From: Opeltia flavorubescens
Taxonomy: Eukaryota > Ascomycota > Lecanoromycetes > Teloschistales > Teloschistaceae
Length of the DNA: 64,000 nucleotides
Direction: 5' to 3'
NCBI GenBank assembly: GCA_000442125.1
Contig: KE546978.1
Coordinates: forward strand, 558,001 to 622,000
This document shows positions 50,760-63,200 of the stretch, piece by piece; the first letter of the stretch is position 1, and every line of letters starts with the position of its first letter. The notes beneath the pieces are model-generated. The model was not told where the DNA came from and did not search any database. It saw nothing but the letters and a program-made list of their open reading frames with translations. The position numbers and the translations under genes were made by a program.

Positions 50760-53700
50760 TATAAAATTTAACTAATATTAATAGATTTATATTAAGAATT
50801 TTTTATTATAATATATTTTTTTACTTTTATTTTAAAATAATATATTATATTTTTAATTTTTTTTTAGTTTAAATTATTTACGGATAATTTTATTAAAATA
50901 TAACTTGTATATATTAGCGCTAGTATATTTATCCGTAATCTTATTTATTTTATATTCTATATATTATATTATATTAATATATATTATATTATATTAATAT
51001 ATAAACTTTACTTTAATAAAGGAGCCTTTTATATAAAAACCTATAACGCTAGCGTTAAAACGTCCTTTTAAACTGCCCTGGCTTTTATTAAAATTAGTAA
51101 ATAAATTATTTAAGGATATTAGTTAAAGCGGTATCTAATTAGCTAGATATATAAGTTAAAGTTGAATAATCCCTTATATTATCTAGGATACTACTTATTA
51201 TTTCTTATTAAATATTTATTATAGTAATATTTCTTCTTTACGGGTAAATTATATAAGTAAATTACTATTAAATCTTATATTAGATATATAATAGAAATAT
51301 AATCTTGAATTTAAGAAACTACGCGAAATATAAAAGTTAATAGGATTTAGAGAAAATATAATCCTTATTTTTAGCGGAAAAAATAATAAAATCCTTTTCT
51401 AGAATTTCTATTTATTAGAATACTACTAATATAAATAGTTAAACTTATACTTTTAATTTTTTAATAAATACCTACTAAATTATTTATTAGATAACTACTT
51501 TAAATTTTTTAACTAGATAAAGGTATACTAGGTATAAATATTATAGAAATATCTATAATAAATTCTTTTACTTATTCTATAACGGACGACTTAATAAATT
51601 ATATAAAAAGTTTTTTAATTTAGCTTTAATGCTTTAGAAGAATTTTATATAATTAAATATATTATTTAGGCTCTTATATATATTTTAAATTATATATAAT
51701 TATTAAAATATTATATAGGATATAATAATCGGCTTTTTAAATAATTATATTACTATTTTTACCGAATCTAATACTTAATTAGTAAAATAAGCTAGTTTAT
51801 CCAACTAAATTATAGTAGTTATTTAAATATAATAGCTATTTAATAAATTTAACCCGTTTATACTAGTATTAAATAGATATAATATTCTATATTTATTATA
51901 CTTTAAATTCGAATTTTTTATAGCTTAAGACTTTATTATAAACTTTCCTAAAATTTTTAAAAAGTTTCTTATAATAGTTTATAATAATAATTATAGGGTA
52001 TTATTAGATTTTAATATAGCTAATATTATAGAACTATTTTAACCTTTTTTATCGTATAACCTATATATAAAGGATAAATATAATAATTAAAAATTTTTCT
52101 TAAAACTATACTATATTAAAAATATTTTAGAAAATTATATATTTAACGTCTAAAAGAAAAAAATAAGAATTTAGTTATAATATATAGCTAAAGTAAACTT
52201 AATAAAAATAACCCTATAATATAACCGGTCTATAACTACTAGCTATCCGATATAATTATAGCCGAAGTTTTTAAATCGGACTTTATAATATAGGATATTA
52301 ATAAGTACTAGCTAGAAATATTTATAAAAAGGAACGTATAATTAGATAAACTAAATATAAACTAGGCGGCTTTTATTAATAATACGCGTCCGGTTTACCC
52401 GAATAGAAAAGTCTATATTATTTACCGCTATATATACTTTTTATATAGCGATAAAAAAGTAGATAAATTATAGTCGGTTTAACTAGATACTAGAGTTAAA
52501 AATATATATATAAATTTTATAGCTATTAAATTACTTAACTTATACAATAAAAAATTTAAATTTAAAGGGTATATTATATTTATAAATAATAGGGTATTTC
52601 TAATAATAAAGCTAGTATTATTTTTATTAATACTTAAATATTTTCTAAAAACGTTAAAATAGATTAAAGAGTTTAGATAGATAGTATATACCTTAAAAAA
52701 TAAGCGATAATTAAAGCTAAAGTTAAAATTACCTCTATTAAAGCCTCTAGTAATAGGTTAAAAACGGTTAATAATTAGTTTTAATAATAGTAAAAAGAAA
52801 GAGGATTATAATAATAAAGATTTAAAATAAACTATAAAAGTAGTATAATAAATAATAGTATAATTAGAGCGGGAATTATAAAAGGAGTATATATAATCTA
52901 AATAAATAAAGGATAAAAGAGGTTAAAAAAATAAAAAAAAATATAGTAATTAAAAAGATAAAAGAGGTTAAAAGAATAAAGGAAATTAATAAAATAAAGG
53001 TAGTTAAAAAAACAAAAAAAATTAAAAAAATAAAGAAAATTAAAAGAATAATAAAAATTAAAATATTAAAGAATATTAAAAGGATAAAGGATATTAAAAG
53101 GATAAAAGTAGTTAAAAGGATAAAAATAGCTAATAGAACAAAGAAGGTTAAAAGGACGAAGGTAGCTAATAGGATAAGGGTAGTAGAAAAGATAAAGGAA
53201 GATAAAAGGATAAAGGACGTTAAAAGAATAAAGGTAGCTAAAAGAATAAGGGTAGTAAAAAGAATAAAAGAGGTTAAAAGAATAAAGGACGTTAAAAGGA
53301 AAAAAATTTAAAAAAACCCTATTTATTTAAACTATCTAAATTAATTTTCTATTTATAGCTTCTAAGGTATTAATTTATTTAAAAGAATATTTAAATATAA
53401 ATACTTACCTAATAAATAGTAAACCTTAATTTTAGACTTAAATAAATAAATATAATTATTAAAAAAAAAGAAAATAATTAAAAAATACTTTAAAATAATT
53501 ATAAAGTTTAAAACCGATAATAATAATCTTTTAAAACGATTATAATCGTTACTACTTATTACTAGCGACGTTTATAATATAATTAAGGACTTTATATTAA
53601 TAGTAAATAATTAAATTTTATAAGTAGATTTTAGATAGATTAACCTCGCTATAGAAATAATATAAGTCTTAGAAATAATTAAGAATAAGCGTAATATTAC

Positions 53701-53966
53701 CTTCTACTATATATACGACTATTCTAACTTTACTACTACTATATTTCTATAATTACTAAAACTAGATAGATTACTAAAACCGGATAAATTACCGGATAGG
53801 GAGTAAATTATATAAAGAATACCTTATCTATTAAAAATACGCGGTAATACTTTATCTAATATAGTGTATAGTTAATATATAAAGGATATTTAATAAAATA
53901 CGTACTATTAAATATTATAGAAAGAATACTAAGAACGGTATTAATTTTTTTCTAAAGGGTATTTAT
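50760..53966 (+). other. Unexplained 3.2-kb segment between chromodomain and 3' LTR
   Basis: In most chromoviruses the LTR follows within a few hundred bases of the chromodomain. Here 3.2 kb intervene. The plus strand is coding-like from about 51060 to 53300 (long frames interrupted mainly at former Gln/Trp codons), and an 18-bp repeat array lies at 52919-53305. I recognise no domain. It could be an extra element-borne gene, a captured host fragment, or an older insertion that lost its ends. Confidence 0.45.
52919..53305 (+). repeat. 18-bp array, about 21 units, coding for a hexapeptide repeat
   Basis: Units start at 52964 and recur every 18 bp to 53288 (for example GAGGTTAAAAGAATAAAG and GACGTTAAAAGGATAAAG). 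Earlier units, from 52919, are offset by one 9-bp half unit. In one frame the units read E/D/V-V/A-K-R-I-K, a highly basic repeat. The strict multiple of three and the conserved Lys/Arg columns argue that the array was once translated. Confidence 0.88.
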
Positions 53967-54155
53967 TATATTTTACGCAGTATACTATATATAATAGCCT
54001 AGACCTATCGTAGTTAGCCTCGTATATATATAAAGTACACGGTACGTAAATAAATTAATCAAGCTTAATATATATATACTATATATTACACAGTTTGATC
54101 AGGGTATATAGTACTCTATTGGGCCATTTGGCCACCTGTATATTATTACTATAAT
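53967..54155 (+). repeat. 3' LTR of the 10.9-kb chromovirus
   Basis: Partner of 43217-43405. It keeps GGGCCATTTGGCCACCTG where the 5' copy has a more RIP-altered version, so it retains more of the ancestral GC positions in its right half. The left half shows the opposite trend. Confidence 0.85.
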
Positions 54156-55018
54156 AGATATATAAACTATTTTTTTATTTTTAATCTTCTAGATATAGCT
54201 TTATAGACTAATTATATTTTCTATAATAGAATCTTAATTAATCGAAGATTATAATATATATAACTAAAAGTACTATTATTTATATTAATAATTCAAAAAA
54301 TTATATATATTAATAAAAAATAATACATTTCTATTTCTTAAACTTTAATATTATAAAGAACTCTTTTAACAAATTTTTAATAATATACTAAAAGTAAATA
54401 AAGTATAATAATAAATAAAAGATTTTATTTTTTATTTCTAATAATAGCGAAGCTATAAAATTAATAAATAAATAACTTTAATAGGTATATTCGTTATTAG
54501 CGGGTACTATATAATCGATAATATAGTTTTATAATTTTAAATTTATCTATAATTATAGATTTTAAATTAATATATAATAGTTATTTAATTAACTACCTAA
54601 TTAATTTCTACTAATATCTATAAACTCCGACCTTTATTATATTAAACCGGCCGATCCTAATAATAAAAAATTATATTAAATATTAAAAAATACCTTTTAT
54701 TAAAATTATAATTATTCTATAAACTTAAAATAATCTTTTAAAAAAAATTAAAAGAAATTTTTATATATAAAATTTAATAAAATTAAATTAGTATAAAATA
54801 AATATTAAATATAATTTTAAATAATTTAAAGCTATTGAATTTTTTAAATCTATTATCTATATTATATATATATAATATAAAATATTTTTTATATATACTA
54901 GTAGCTGAATAGATATTATAATTATATTCCTCTTTATTTAATATAACTGATATATATTTTATTCTTTATAAAAGGTAGTTATTATAAATTATATAATTTA
55001 AAATATTTTATTTAAATT
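54156..55018. other. Decayed spacer between two Gypsy fossils
   Basis: TA-rich with no assignable domain. A short less-decayed word cluster (AACCGGCCGATCC) lies near 54645. It may be a fragment of a further retroelement. Confidence 0.4.
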
Positions 55019-55142
55019 TGTTGCGGCCATACCGTATAGGCAGAAGGCTGATAAGGTAGGTAGGGCTGAATGGCTACCGTGGCTCGAAGGAGGCCTTTTA
55101 AGTATATTTACCTAGTCAGGCTTAGCGCCTTTTAGCGCCTAT
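55019..55142 (+). repeat. RIP-spared LTR-like start
   Basis: An island of normal composition beginning TGTTGCGGCCATACC, with GGTAGGTAGGGCTG and two GCGCC words towards its right end. After 55142 TA-rich sequence resumes. Position upstream of Gag and the TG start suggest a 5' LTR. No partner lies in the window, so the call is inferential. Confidence 0.45.
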
Positions 55143-57729
55143 ATTTATTTAATTATAGATTCTATAAATAGATAGTTCTTTACCTTTAATATAATACTAT
55201 TACCTTATACCTATTATATAATAAATAGTAGTAATTAAAGGTAATTTATATAAAATATAATATTATTAACTTTCGTATATATATATTATTAATTATTATA
55301 TAATATTAGATTTTTTAAATAGGTTTAGCGCTCTTTTAATTATTAAACTATTATTTTTATATTAATACTCGGTTAATAGAATTAATTAAAATATATTTTA
55401 GTTTTTAATTCTTCTAATAAAGCTTTAGGTATTATTTATAATAATTTAGAGAATTTAATTAATTTTATTATTATACTAGCTTTTATTATAATTATCTTTT
55501 ATATTAAAAAGTTCTAAAAGTATATTAAACGGTTTTTAAAATAGAATCGGGTTTTTATAGTAATTTTTAAAATTTATATTAACTATATCTATAAAAGAAG
55601 TCTAGGCCTATACTATTTTTTAATATAAGAATTTTTTAGTAGCCGGGTAATTTAAACTAGTATAACTTTTATTACTATTTATGCTATAGATTAAAATAAG
55701 TACTTATAAATTTTTATTAAAGTAATAAACGATTTTTATAATAATATTATTATAATTTTTAAAAATAAAAGCTTTTAAATTTAAATTTAAAAGTTAGCTA
55801 TAAATTTTATTTAAAATAATTTAAATCTTTATTTTTACTTTTTAAACTTATTAAAAAATTTATAATAATTTAATAAATTTATAAATATTATTAAATTTAT
55901 TAATATATTTAAATAATAAAACTATATTTCTTTTAATATTAAATCTAGCCTATTTTATTTAATAAAATTAAAAGGTAGTATTATACCGCTACTAGATATA
56001 ATAAAAATACTACTATAATAATAATAGGGTAGACCTATAGGTAATAATAATCTATTATAATAATAGTAAGCTTTTTTAAATAAATAACTATTTCTAAACG
56101 CCCGTTTAATTTAGCTACTAGGATTTTTTTTATAAAATTTCTAAAATTAACTAATTATTATATTAAGTAATCCAATAACTATACTAACTATAATTAAATT
56201 ATAATAAAAAGTTTATAATAATAATTTATTTTAATTAAATAGTAATAAATAGCCTATAAAATCTATAAAATCGTATAATATTTATTATAATATATACGCT
56301 TCTATATAATATATAAGAATTAAATATAAAATGATAGATATATTACTAATATATTATAATTTAAATTCTTATTTATAAAACGAAGTAGTTATATAATTTA
56401 CTATTATAATTAATAAATTTACTTATAAATCGCTATAATTAAATAAAAATATTAAATTATAATATATATTTTTTAAAAATTATTTTAACGAGTTCCTATT
56501 TACTATACTAATATAATTAAAGTAAATACGCTATATTATTAATAATATATAGATTTAAAAGAACTTTTTAAAATATTTTATTAATATTATTATTAAAATA
56601 AAAAATATAATAATAATACCCATTAAAAATATTTAAATAATAAATAGTATTAAATATTTTAACGCCCGGTTATAAATATTAATTTTAAATAAAACTATAA
56701 TAANTATTATTAAAACCTTTTATAAGTTCCTTTAAAATAAAAAGAATAATTAGTTTAATATTTATAATAATAATAAAAACTATAAAGTATTAAAATTAAA
56801 CTTTTTATAGAATAATAAAAATAAATAATATAAAAGAATAATAATATACTAGCTATTATAAAATAACTCTTTTTATATATTTAGATATCTATTTATATAC
56901 TTAAGCTATATATAAAGAATAACCCAGTATATTTTCTATTATATACTAATACCGGAATCTTTTTATATTTCTATAAGCTTTATTGATTAAGAATAAGTAT
57001 AATATATAGAATAATTAATATATTATTTAAGATAATTATTAGTAGTTTTTATTTAAAGCGATTATTCCGTTATATAAGAATTACACCAGAAATTAATTAG
57101 ATTATAGCTATTAATAGTATAATAATAGCTAAAATCTATATAAAAGCCGTTAATTAAATAATTAGTAAGCTTAACTTTAATAGAAAGTTTTTAGCGAGTA
57201 AGTTCTAGGCGATAAAATAAAGTAGTACTAGAATTATAAAAATAGTTTTTATTAATTAACGGATTTTATTAAAGCTAAATATATAATAGATTAAAAAACT
57301 TATAAACCTTTATATATTACCGCTAAAAATTCTAACTAATATAATAATATAATAAAATTCTCTTTTATTATAATAAAACGTGCGGAATTTAAATTAATTA
57401 AAATATACTAATATAATAAATATAATAAAATTTTTAAATTAAATAATACTTTATATTAGTATCTACGCTCCGGTTATAATAAAAAATTACTTTTAACTAT
57501 AATTATTATAGGTAAGCTAACTATTAAGCTAAGTATTTTATTAGTACTAGCGTAAACTTATTTAAAACTAGTTAAATTATTTAAAAATACGCTAAAAGTT
57601 AATAAACTAGAGGTTATTAAATAGCTACTATTATAAATACTCTAGGTATTTTATTTAATTCTAAAGGATATATTAATAATAGGCTTTATTTTTTAAAAAT
57701 ACTATTATATAACTATAGATATTTATTTA

Positions 57730-58200
57730 TAATTAAACGCTAAAAAGTTTAGTTTTTACTAGGATATAAACTATATAATAAGTCTGATTAACCGAAAGTT
57801 TCTACTAGAATAACTACCGTATACTATAATTTAAAAGATACTAGCTTTTATAACTATTAAAAATAATAGTAAAAGATAATATAATATTATTAAATTTATA
57901 ATTATTAAAATCTTTATATTTAATAAAAGGGCTATAAAGTTTATTATTATTATACGCGAGCTTTATTTAATAGACGATCTAAGCGTTAATATATTTATTA
58001 GTATTAATATTATAAAATATAAAGATATTAATAAAAATTTATCTATAAATATAATATCTATTAGCTTTTATAATAATATAATAATACTAATCGCTATTAA
58101 AATTAAAGGTACTAGAGTAAACGCTATTATTAATAGTGTTTAATATATAATAATACTATTATATATTAGTAAGGCTATTAAAATTACTAATTTATATTAA
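57730..58200 (+). pseudogene. Gypsy aspartic protease remnant
   Basis: A run I-S-L-I-N-R-K-F-L-L-E-Q-L-P follows the expected active-site strand. It is followed about 60 residues later by R-E-L-Y-L-I-D-D-L-S-V-N-I-F-I-S, the conserved L-V-D-D-L-x-A-N-x-L-I-G block of this fungal Gypsy protease type. Clear family match despite decay. Confidence 0.78.
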
Positions 58201-58799
58201 AAATTTTTAAATTTTTCTTAAAACTATAGTTTTATTTATAAGTTAAAAATTTTAAATATTCTCGCTAATTATATATATTTTATAAATTATATATTTATAT
58301 AAGTTTATATTTAGAATTATTCGCTATTTTTTATATAATTAGTGATAAAAATTTCATTAGATATTATCTATAAATATAAAGCTAATAAATACTATTAAAT
58401 TAATTTAGAAGACTATAAACTAGTTATTAAAACGTTAAAATAAAAGTTTAAATAGTTTTTAAAGAACTTTAAAGGCTATATAATAGCTATTATAATAATT
58501 ATTATAGCTTTAAATACTATTATTATACTATTTATTATTTTTTATTTCATAACGGAAGTAGTATATTTTATAAAAGTAATAATCTTTAAAATATAAACGG
58601 AACGAGTTATTTTAGCTACCCTGATTAAATATTACTTATATTAATAATAAAATATTAGTAATATAATTAATATATTAGGGTTAGAATATATAAATATTTT
58701 ATAAATAAAAAATTAAAAGTAGATCTATAAGTTTAAATAAGCTTTTATATATTTTATTAGTATTTATAATAAAAAGGTTATTAATAAAGCTTTTAATAA

Positions 58800-60110
58800 A
58801 TTTTATAAACAAAATCAAATAAAATAAAATACTATAGCTATACTATATTTATTTCCTTATTTTATAGTTTAAAAAAAGATCGATTAGAGTTTTAATAGCT
58901 ATATTATTATTAATATTCGGGTATTTAATAAGATTATAATATTAAATACTTATTTAGTTTTGATATAATTAGAGATTCTAATATAAATTTATAATATTAA
59001 AGTTTTTTTTAAAATAAATTTTATAAACTTTTTTTATTAATAATAAATTAATTAATAATATTACTACTATTTAATAATAGTCTTATATTAAAGGTAAAAG
59101 ATATTTAAAATACTAGTAATAGGTTATTAGAACTTACTAGCTTATATATAATAGATAATAGATAAAACTTTATACCCGTTTCGCTTTTTTTAAAAAGTTT
59201 ATATTAATAATATTATAGTATTTTCCTTTTTAATAAAAGAATATATAAAGTATTTTAATTAGATTTTTAATATATTTATTATCTATAAAGTTGTTTATTA
59301 ATTATATATTTATATATTTATTAGACTAGAGAATTAATACCTTTAGACTTATTACTATATAAAAGAAATTAAAAATAATTTTAAAGCTTTTATTTTTATA
59401 TATATTTTAATAATTTAAAAAATATTTTAATTTAATAGATTATCTTTAATAATATATTAATAATTATATAATTATTATTAAATTATTTTAAAAGCGTAAA
59501 TTATATATAAACCGTAATATTATTATTAAAGGTAATGTTTATAAAAAAGCTACTATTTAGAATTTATTAGTAGTATCTATATTTAAAGAATTTAATATAT
59601 TTTATTATCTATAGAAGCTCTTTTTATTATTATTAATTCTAGTTTATTTTAATAAAAGTTTAATATTATATATAGACCTAAATATTAATAAAAAATTCGA
59701 TTTTATAGTTTATATTTATTATAATTTAGACGAAGTTATTTAAAAAGTAAACGAAGAATTTAAATAAAAATTTAAATAATTAATTCTATTTTTTAACTAC
59801 TTATTATTCAATAATTAAATATACCATTACTCTATAAAGTTAAAGGTTATAGATATTATTTAAATAATTAAAAAAACCTATTATATAATTAAAGTGGTTA
59901 AATATATTACTATTATTTATATAAACTTTTTTACTATAGCTTATATCTCGCGCTAAACTAGCCTAAATATAATATTTATAAAAAACTTTAATTTTTATTT
60001 AATATAAGCTTCTATATATTTTTAATAATTGAGGTTTAATATCCGCTATAAATTTAAAATTATAAATATAATTCTAGATATATTATTAAAATTCGCTAGT
60101 TATAAATATC
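58800..60110 (+). pseudogene. Gypsy reverse transcriptase and RNase H remnant
   Basis: A polymerase box region lies near 59185-59220. RNase H is well preserved in outline: L-Y-I-D-L-N-I-N-K-K-F-D-F near 59665, Y-N-L-D-E-V-I near 59720, L-K-V-I-D-I-I near 59840 and I-A-Y-I-S-R-x-T-S-L-N near 59940. This matches the fungal Gypsy polyprotein type whose RNase H reads Y-I-D-L-D-x-S-K-E-F-G-F-G. Confidence 0.83.
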
Positions 60111-60253
60111 GCTTAAAAATAAATAAATTACTAAATATAGATATTTTTAAAATCTATTACTTCCTATTATAATTAGTAATAGTCTAGTTTATTATAATAT
60201 TATAGAGCTGTTATATAGCTTCGGCTAAAATATTATATCGCTATATTATACTA

Positions 60254-60291
60254 NTAGNAAANNNGGCNTNTATANTTANANNAATTCCNNN
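60254..60291. other. Cluster of ambiguous bases (N)
   Basis: About 16 scattered N positions within 38 bp at the boundary between two retroelement fossils. Scattered rather than solid N suggests low-quality or conflicting reads, as at a collapsed repeat. Confidence 0.95.
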
Positions 60292-60299
60292 TAATATTT

Positions 60300-63200
60300 A
60301 TAGCTCTCTAGATATTAATATATATATATTCTCTATATATAGCTCCGTATATATAATAATAAAACGTTAAACTATTATCTATATTTTTATATAATTTCTC
60401 TACTATTATATCCTTTTTATACCTTAATATTTCTACTTTTTATAAAAGGCAGTTTAATTATATCGCGAAGTTATAATATAAAATAATAATAATAATACTA
60501 CGTCTATAACTAGATTATAGCTGTTAATAAATATAGTTATATTATAGGATAATAATATAGATAAGCTTATTAGCGACGTTTTAGATATAAAGATTCAAAC
60601 TTTTAAAATAAAATAAGCTCTAGCTTATAAATAAAAAAAGTTAAAAACATTAAAAACCGAAAAGAAATTAGAATTTTTAAAGCTATTTATTATTATATAT
60701 TAATAATAAGCTTTTAAAACCTTAATTAACAATTTTAAACGTATTAAAAAGTAAAAAATAAATAAAAAATTAAAATTAAAAGTCCCTAACCCTATTTAAT
60801 ATAAAGGTAAAAGTTATATAAAATATATACTATTTAAACGCGAATATAAATATATTTTCGAAATTTATTTAATTATATATAAAATAAAAGCTTTAAAGAT
60901 TCTATTTAATATAAACTATTTTAATTATTATTTAATAAATATATAGAACCGAATTAAAAAAGAGAATTAAAATATTAGATTTAAAATAATCTAAAAGAAG
61001 TAGTTAAAACTTCTATTAAACTAGTTTAACTTTTAAACTATCCGCGGTATTAAAATAATATTATAATACTTTAACACGAAATACTATAATAAATAAAATA
61101 TTTTTTTATTTATTAAGTATTTAAAAGACTTTAAAAATTATATAGAAGAATTGTTACTAAATTATATTTAAAGAAATATTCTAAAGAACGCTCTTTAGAG
61201 TAATATAGTTAATAAAATATTTAAAATATTTAACCTTTTAAAAATATATTAAAGGATTATTAAGTAGATAATTAAGATCAAATTTGTTTAATTATGATAT
61301 TAAACGCGTACTAATTATAATAATATAAATACTTATTAAAAATATAGTAAAAAAAGTTATAAAAAACTCGATTACCCTTATAAAGATAAAAAAGAAAAAA
61401 ATAAAACCTAATAGATATTATCTTTATACTATTAGGTTGCTAATAAATGGGGTTATAGATACCTTATCTAATAATAAATATAACTTTTTAAGAAATAAGA
61501 TAGAAGGTTAAATTAGCTATACCTATTAATTATAAAATAAACCTAAATTTTATATTATAATATTATATAAAAGAGCTAAAATTATTTAATAGCCGCGATA
61601 TTAAAACGCTAGTTAGGATATTAAATAGTATAAGTTTAATTTATTTATAAAAATATAAGCTTACAGTTAACTTTATTAATTTAAAAAAAAATTTAAAATA
61701 ATAATAAATAAATATATTAAAAAAAATATCAAGTCTTTTAATATTATATTTAGCCTTTTATAATTATATTAATATAACCTAGATATTAANTAAGTATATA
61801 TANNATANATATANCGCGATTNTANNNCTANCCTAATAGGAATAAATATTAAACTAATCCCGGTTAAAGAATTAAAATATTTATTAAAGATAAAAAAATT
61901 TAAATAGTTATACTTTTTTAATATAAAGCTATATAATAAAAATAATATAATCGCTTTATATAGCGCTAAAAAAACGATTTTATTTAAAAAGTATACTAAT
62001 TTAAAAAGGGTTTATAACTTTTAAAGAGTTAATAAATTCTTTAAATATTTCATAAATAATTATACTTTTAAAATAATAGATAATCTATTATTTAAACCTT
62101 TATATAATTTTTTAATTACTAAATTAAAGGTTTTATAAACTTATATTAATAAAAACCTAGTAAAAAAGTTTATTTATTATTTAATATCGCGAGCTAGCGC
62201 TTTAATTATATTTATAAAAAAAAAAATTATAGCTAGCGCCTTTATATTAACTACTAAAGGTTAAACCGGGTTATTATTAAAAACTAATATCTTTTTCCTT
62301 TAATATTAAAAACCTTAAATAGACTATATAAAGTAATAATCTTTACTTACCTAAATATCTAAAATACCTACTATTATATTAGAGTCCGAAAAGATAATAA
62401 ATAAAAGATAATATTTTATATTTATTATAACTATTTTAAATATTATATTATACTATTTAATTTAATAAATACTTTAATTACCTTTTTAATATATAATAAT
62501 AATATTTTAGAAAATTTTTTAGATTTTTTTATTATAATATATATAAATAATTTACTAGTTTATTCTAAAAAAAAGACGAGTATTTAATATATATATAAAA
62601 AGTTCTTATAAAACTATTATAATATAAATTATATATTAAATTAAAGAAATATTTATTTAATATATATAAAATTAAGTTTATAGAACTTATTATTCGCTTT
62701 AATAGTATTATAATAAAAAAGTCTTATATTAAATATATAAAGAATTAGCCTTTTTTGAAATTATACTATAATATATAATATTTTTTTAAATTTATAAACA
62801 TTTATTAATATTTTATTAAAATATTTTTATAGATAATACTACTACTAATATCGCTATTAAAAAATAATAATAAAAAGAAATTTAATATTAAATTTATTTT
62901 AATTAAAAAAATAATTAATATATTTAAAATATTAAAGAAACATTTTATAATAATATTTATCCTATAATAATTTAATTATATATTTTAGATTTATATTAAA
63001 ATAAACGCTTAAAAGTATATTATTTTAATAATTATTTTATAGCTTTTTAATATTAGTATATAAATTTACTAATACCTTATCGCTTATTAATTTTAAAAGA
63101 AAACGACGGTTAAATATAACTATAATATTAAAAATTTAAAAATACTAGTTATCGTTTATATCTATAAATAATAGCGATATTATATTAAAGGAGCCCTTTA

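Larger units (their letters stand above)
43217..54155 (+). mobile_element. 10.9-kb Ty3/Gypsy chromovirus fossil with direct LTRs
   Basis: Two direct repeats of about 189 bp (43217-43405 and 53967-54155) bracket a plus-strand body. Order: Gag-like region (43.85-45.05 and onwards after the MITE), protease (46.85-47.17), reverse transcriptase (47.8-48.4), integrase zinc region and core (49.33-50.05), integrase C-terminus, chromodomain (50.49-50.69), then an unexplained 3.2 kb. A 167-bp MITE sits at 45110. At 10.9 kb it is long for a fungal Gypsy element, mostly because of the extra 3' segment. Target duplication not resolved. Dozens of RIP breaks. Confidence 0.82.
55019..60253 (+). mobile_element. 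Ty3/Gypsy fossil truncated at an ambiguous-base cluster
   Basis: A plus-strand element. A possible 5' LTR starts at 55019 (TGTTGCGGCC). A Gag-like region follows (about 55.7-57.1 kb), then protease (57.73-58.2), reverse transcriptase (58.8-59.4) and RNase H (59.56-60.11). No integrase follows. Instead sequence quality collapses at 60254-60291 and a new Gag-like region begins. So the element is either truly truncated by the next one or misjoined in the assembly. Dozens of RIP breaks; one ambiguous base at 56704. Confidence 0.75.

Noticed and set aside
50940-51000. A promoter with TATA elements
   Set aside because: TATATTAATATA words are abundant throughout RIP-mutated DNA and carry no specific information here.
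55019-55142. A tRNA or 5S rRNA gene
   Set aside because: No cloverleaf, A/B box pair or recognisable 5S sequence could be found; an LTR start or short element fits better.
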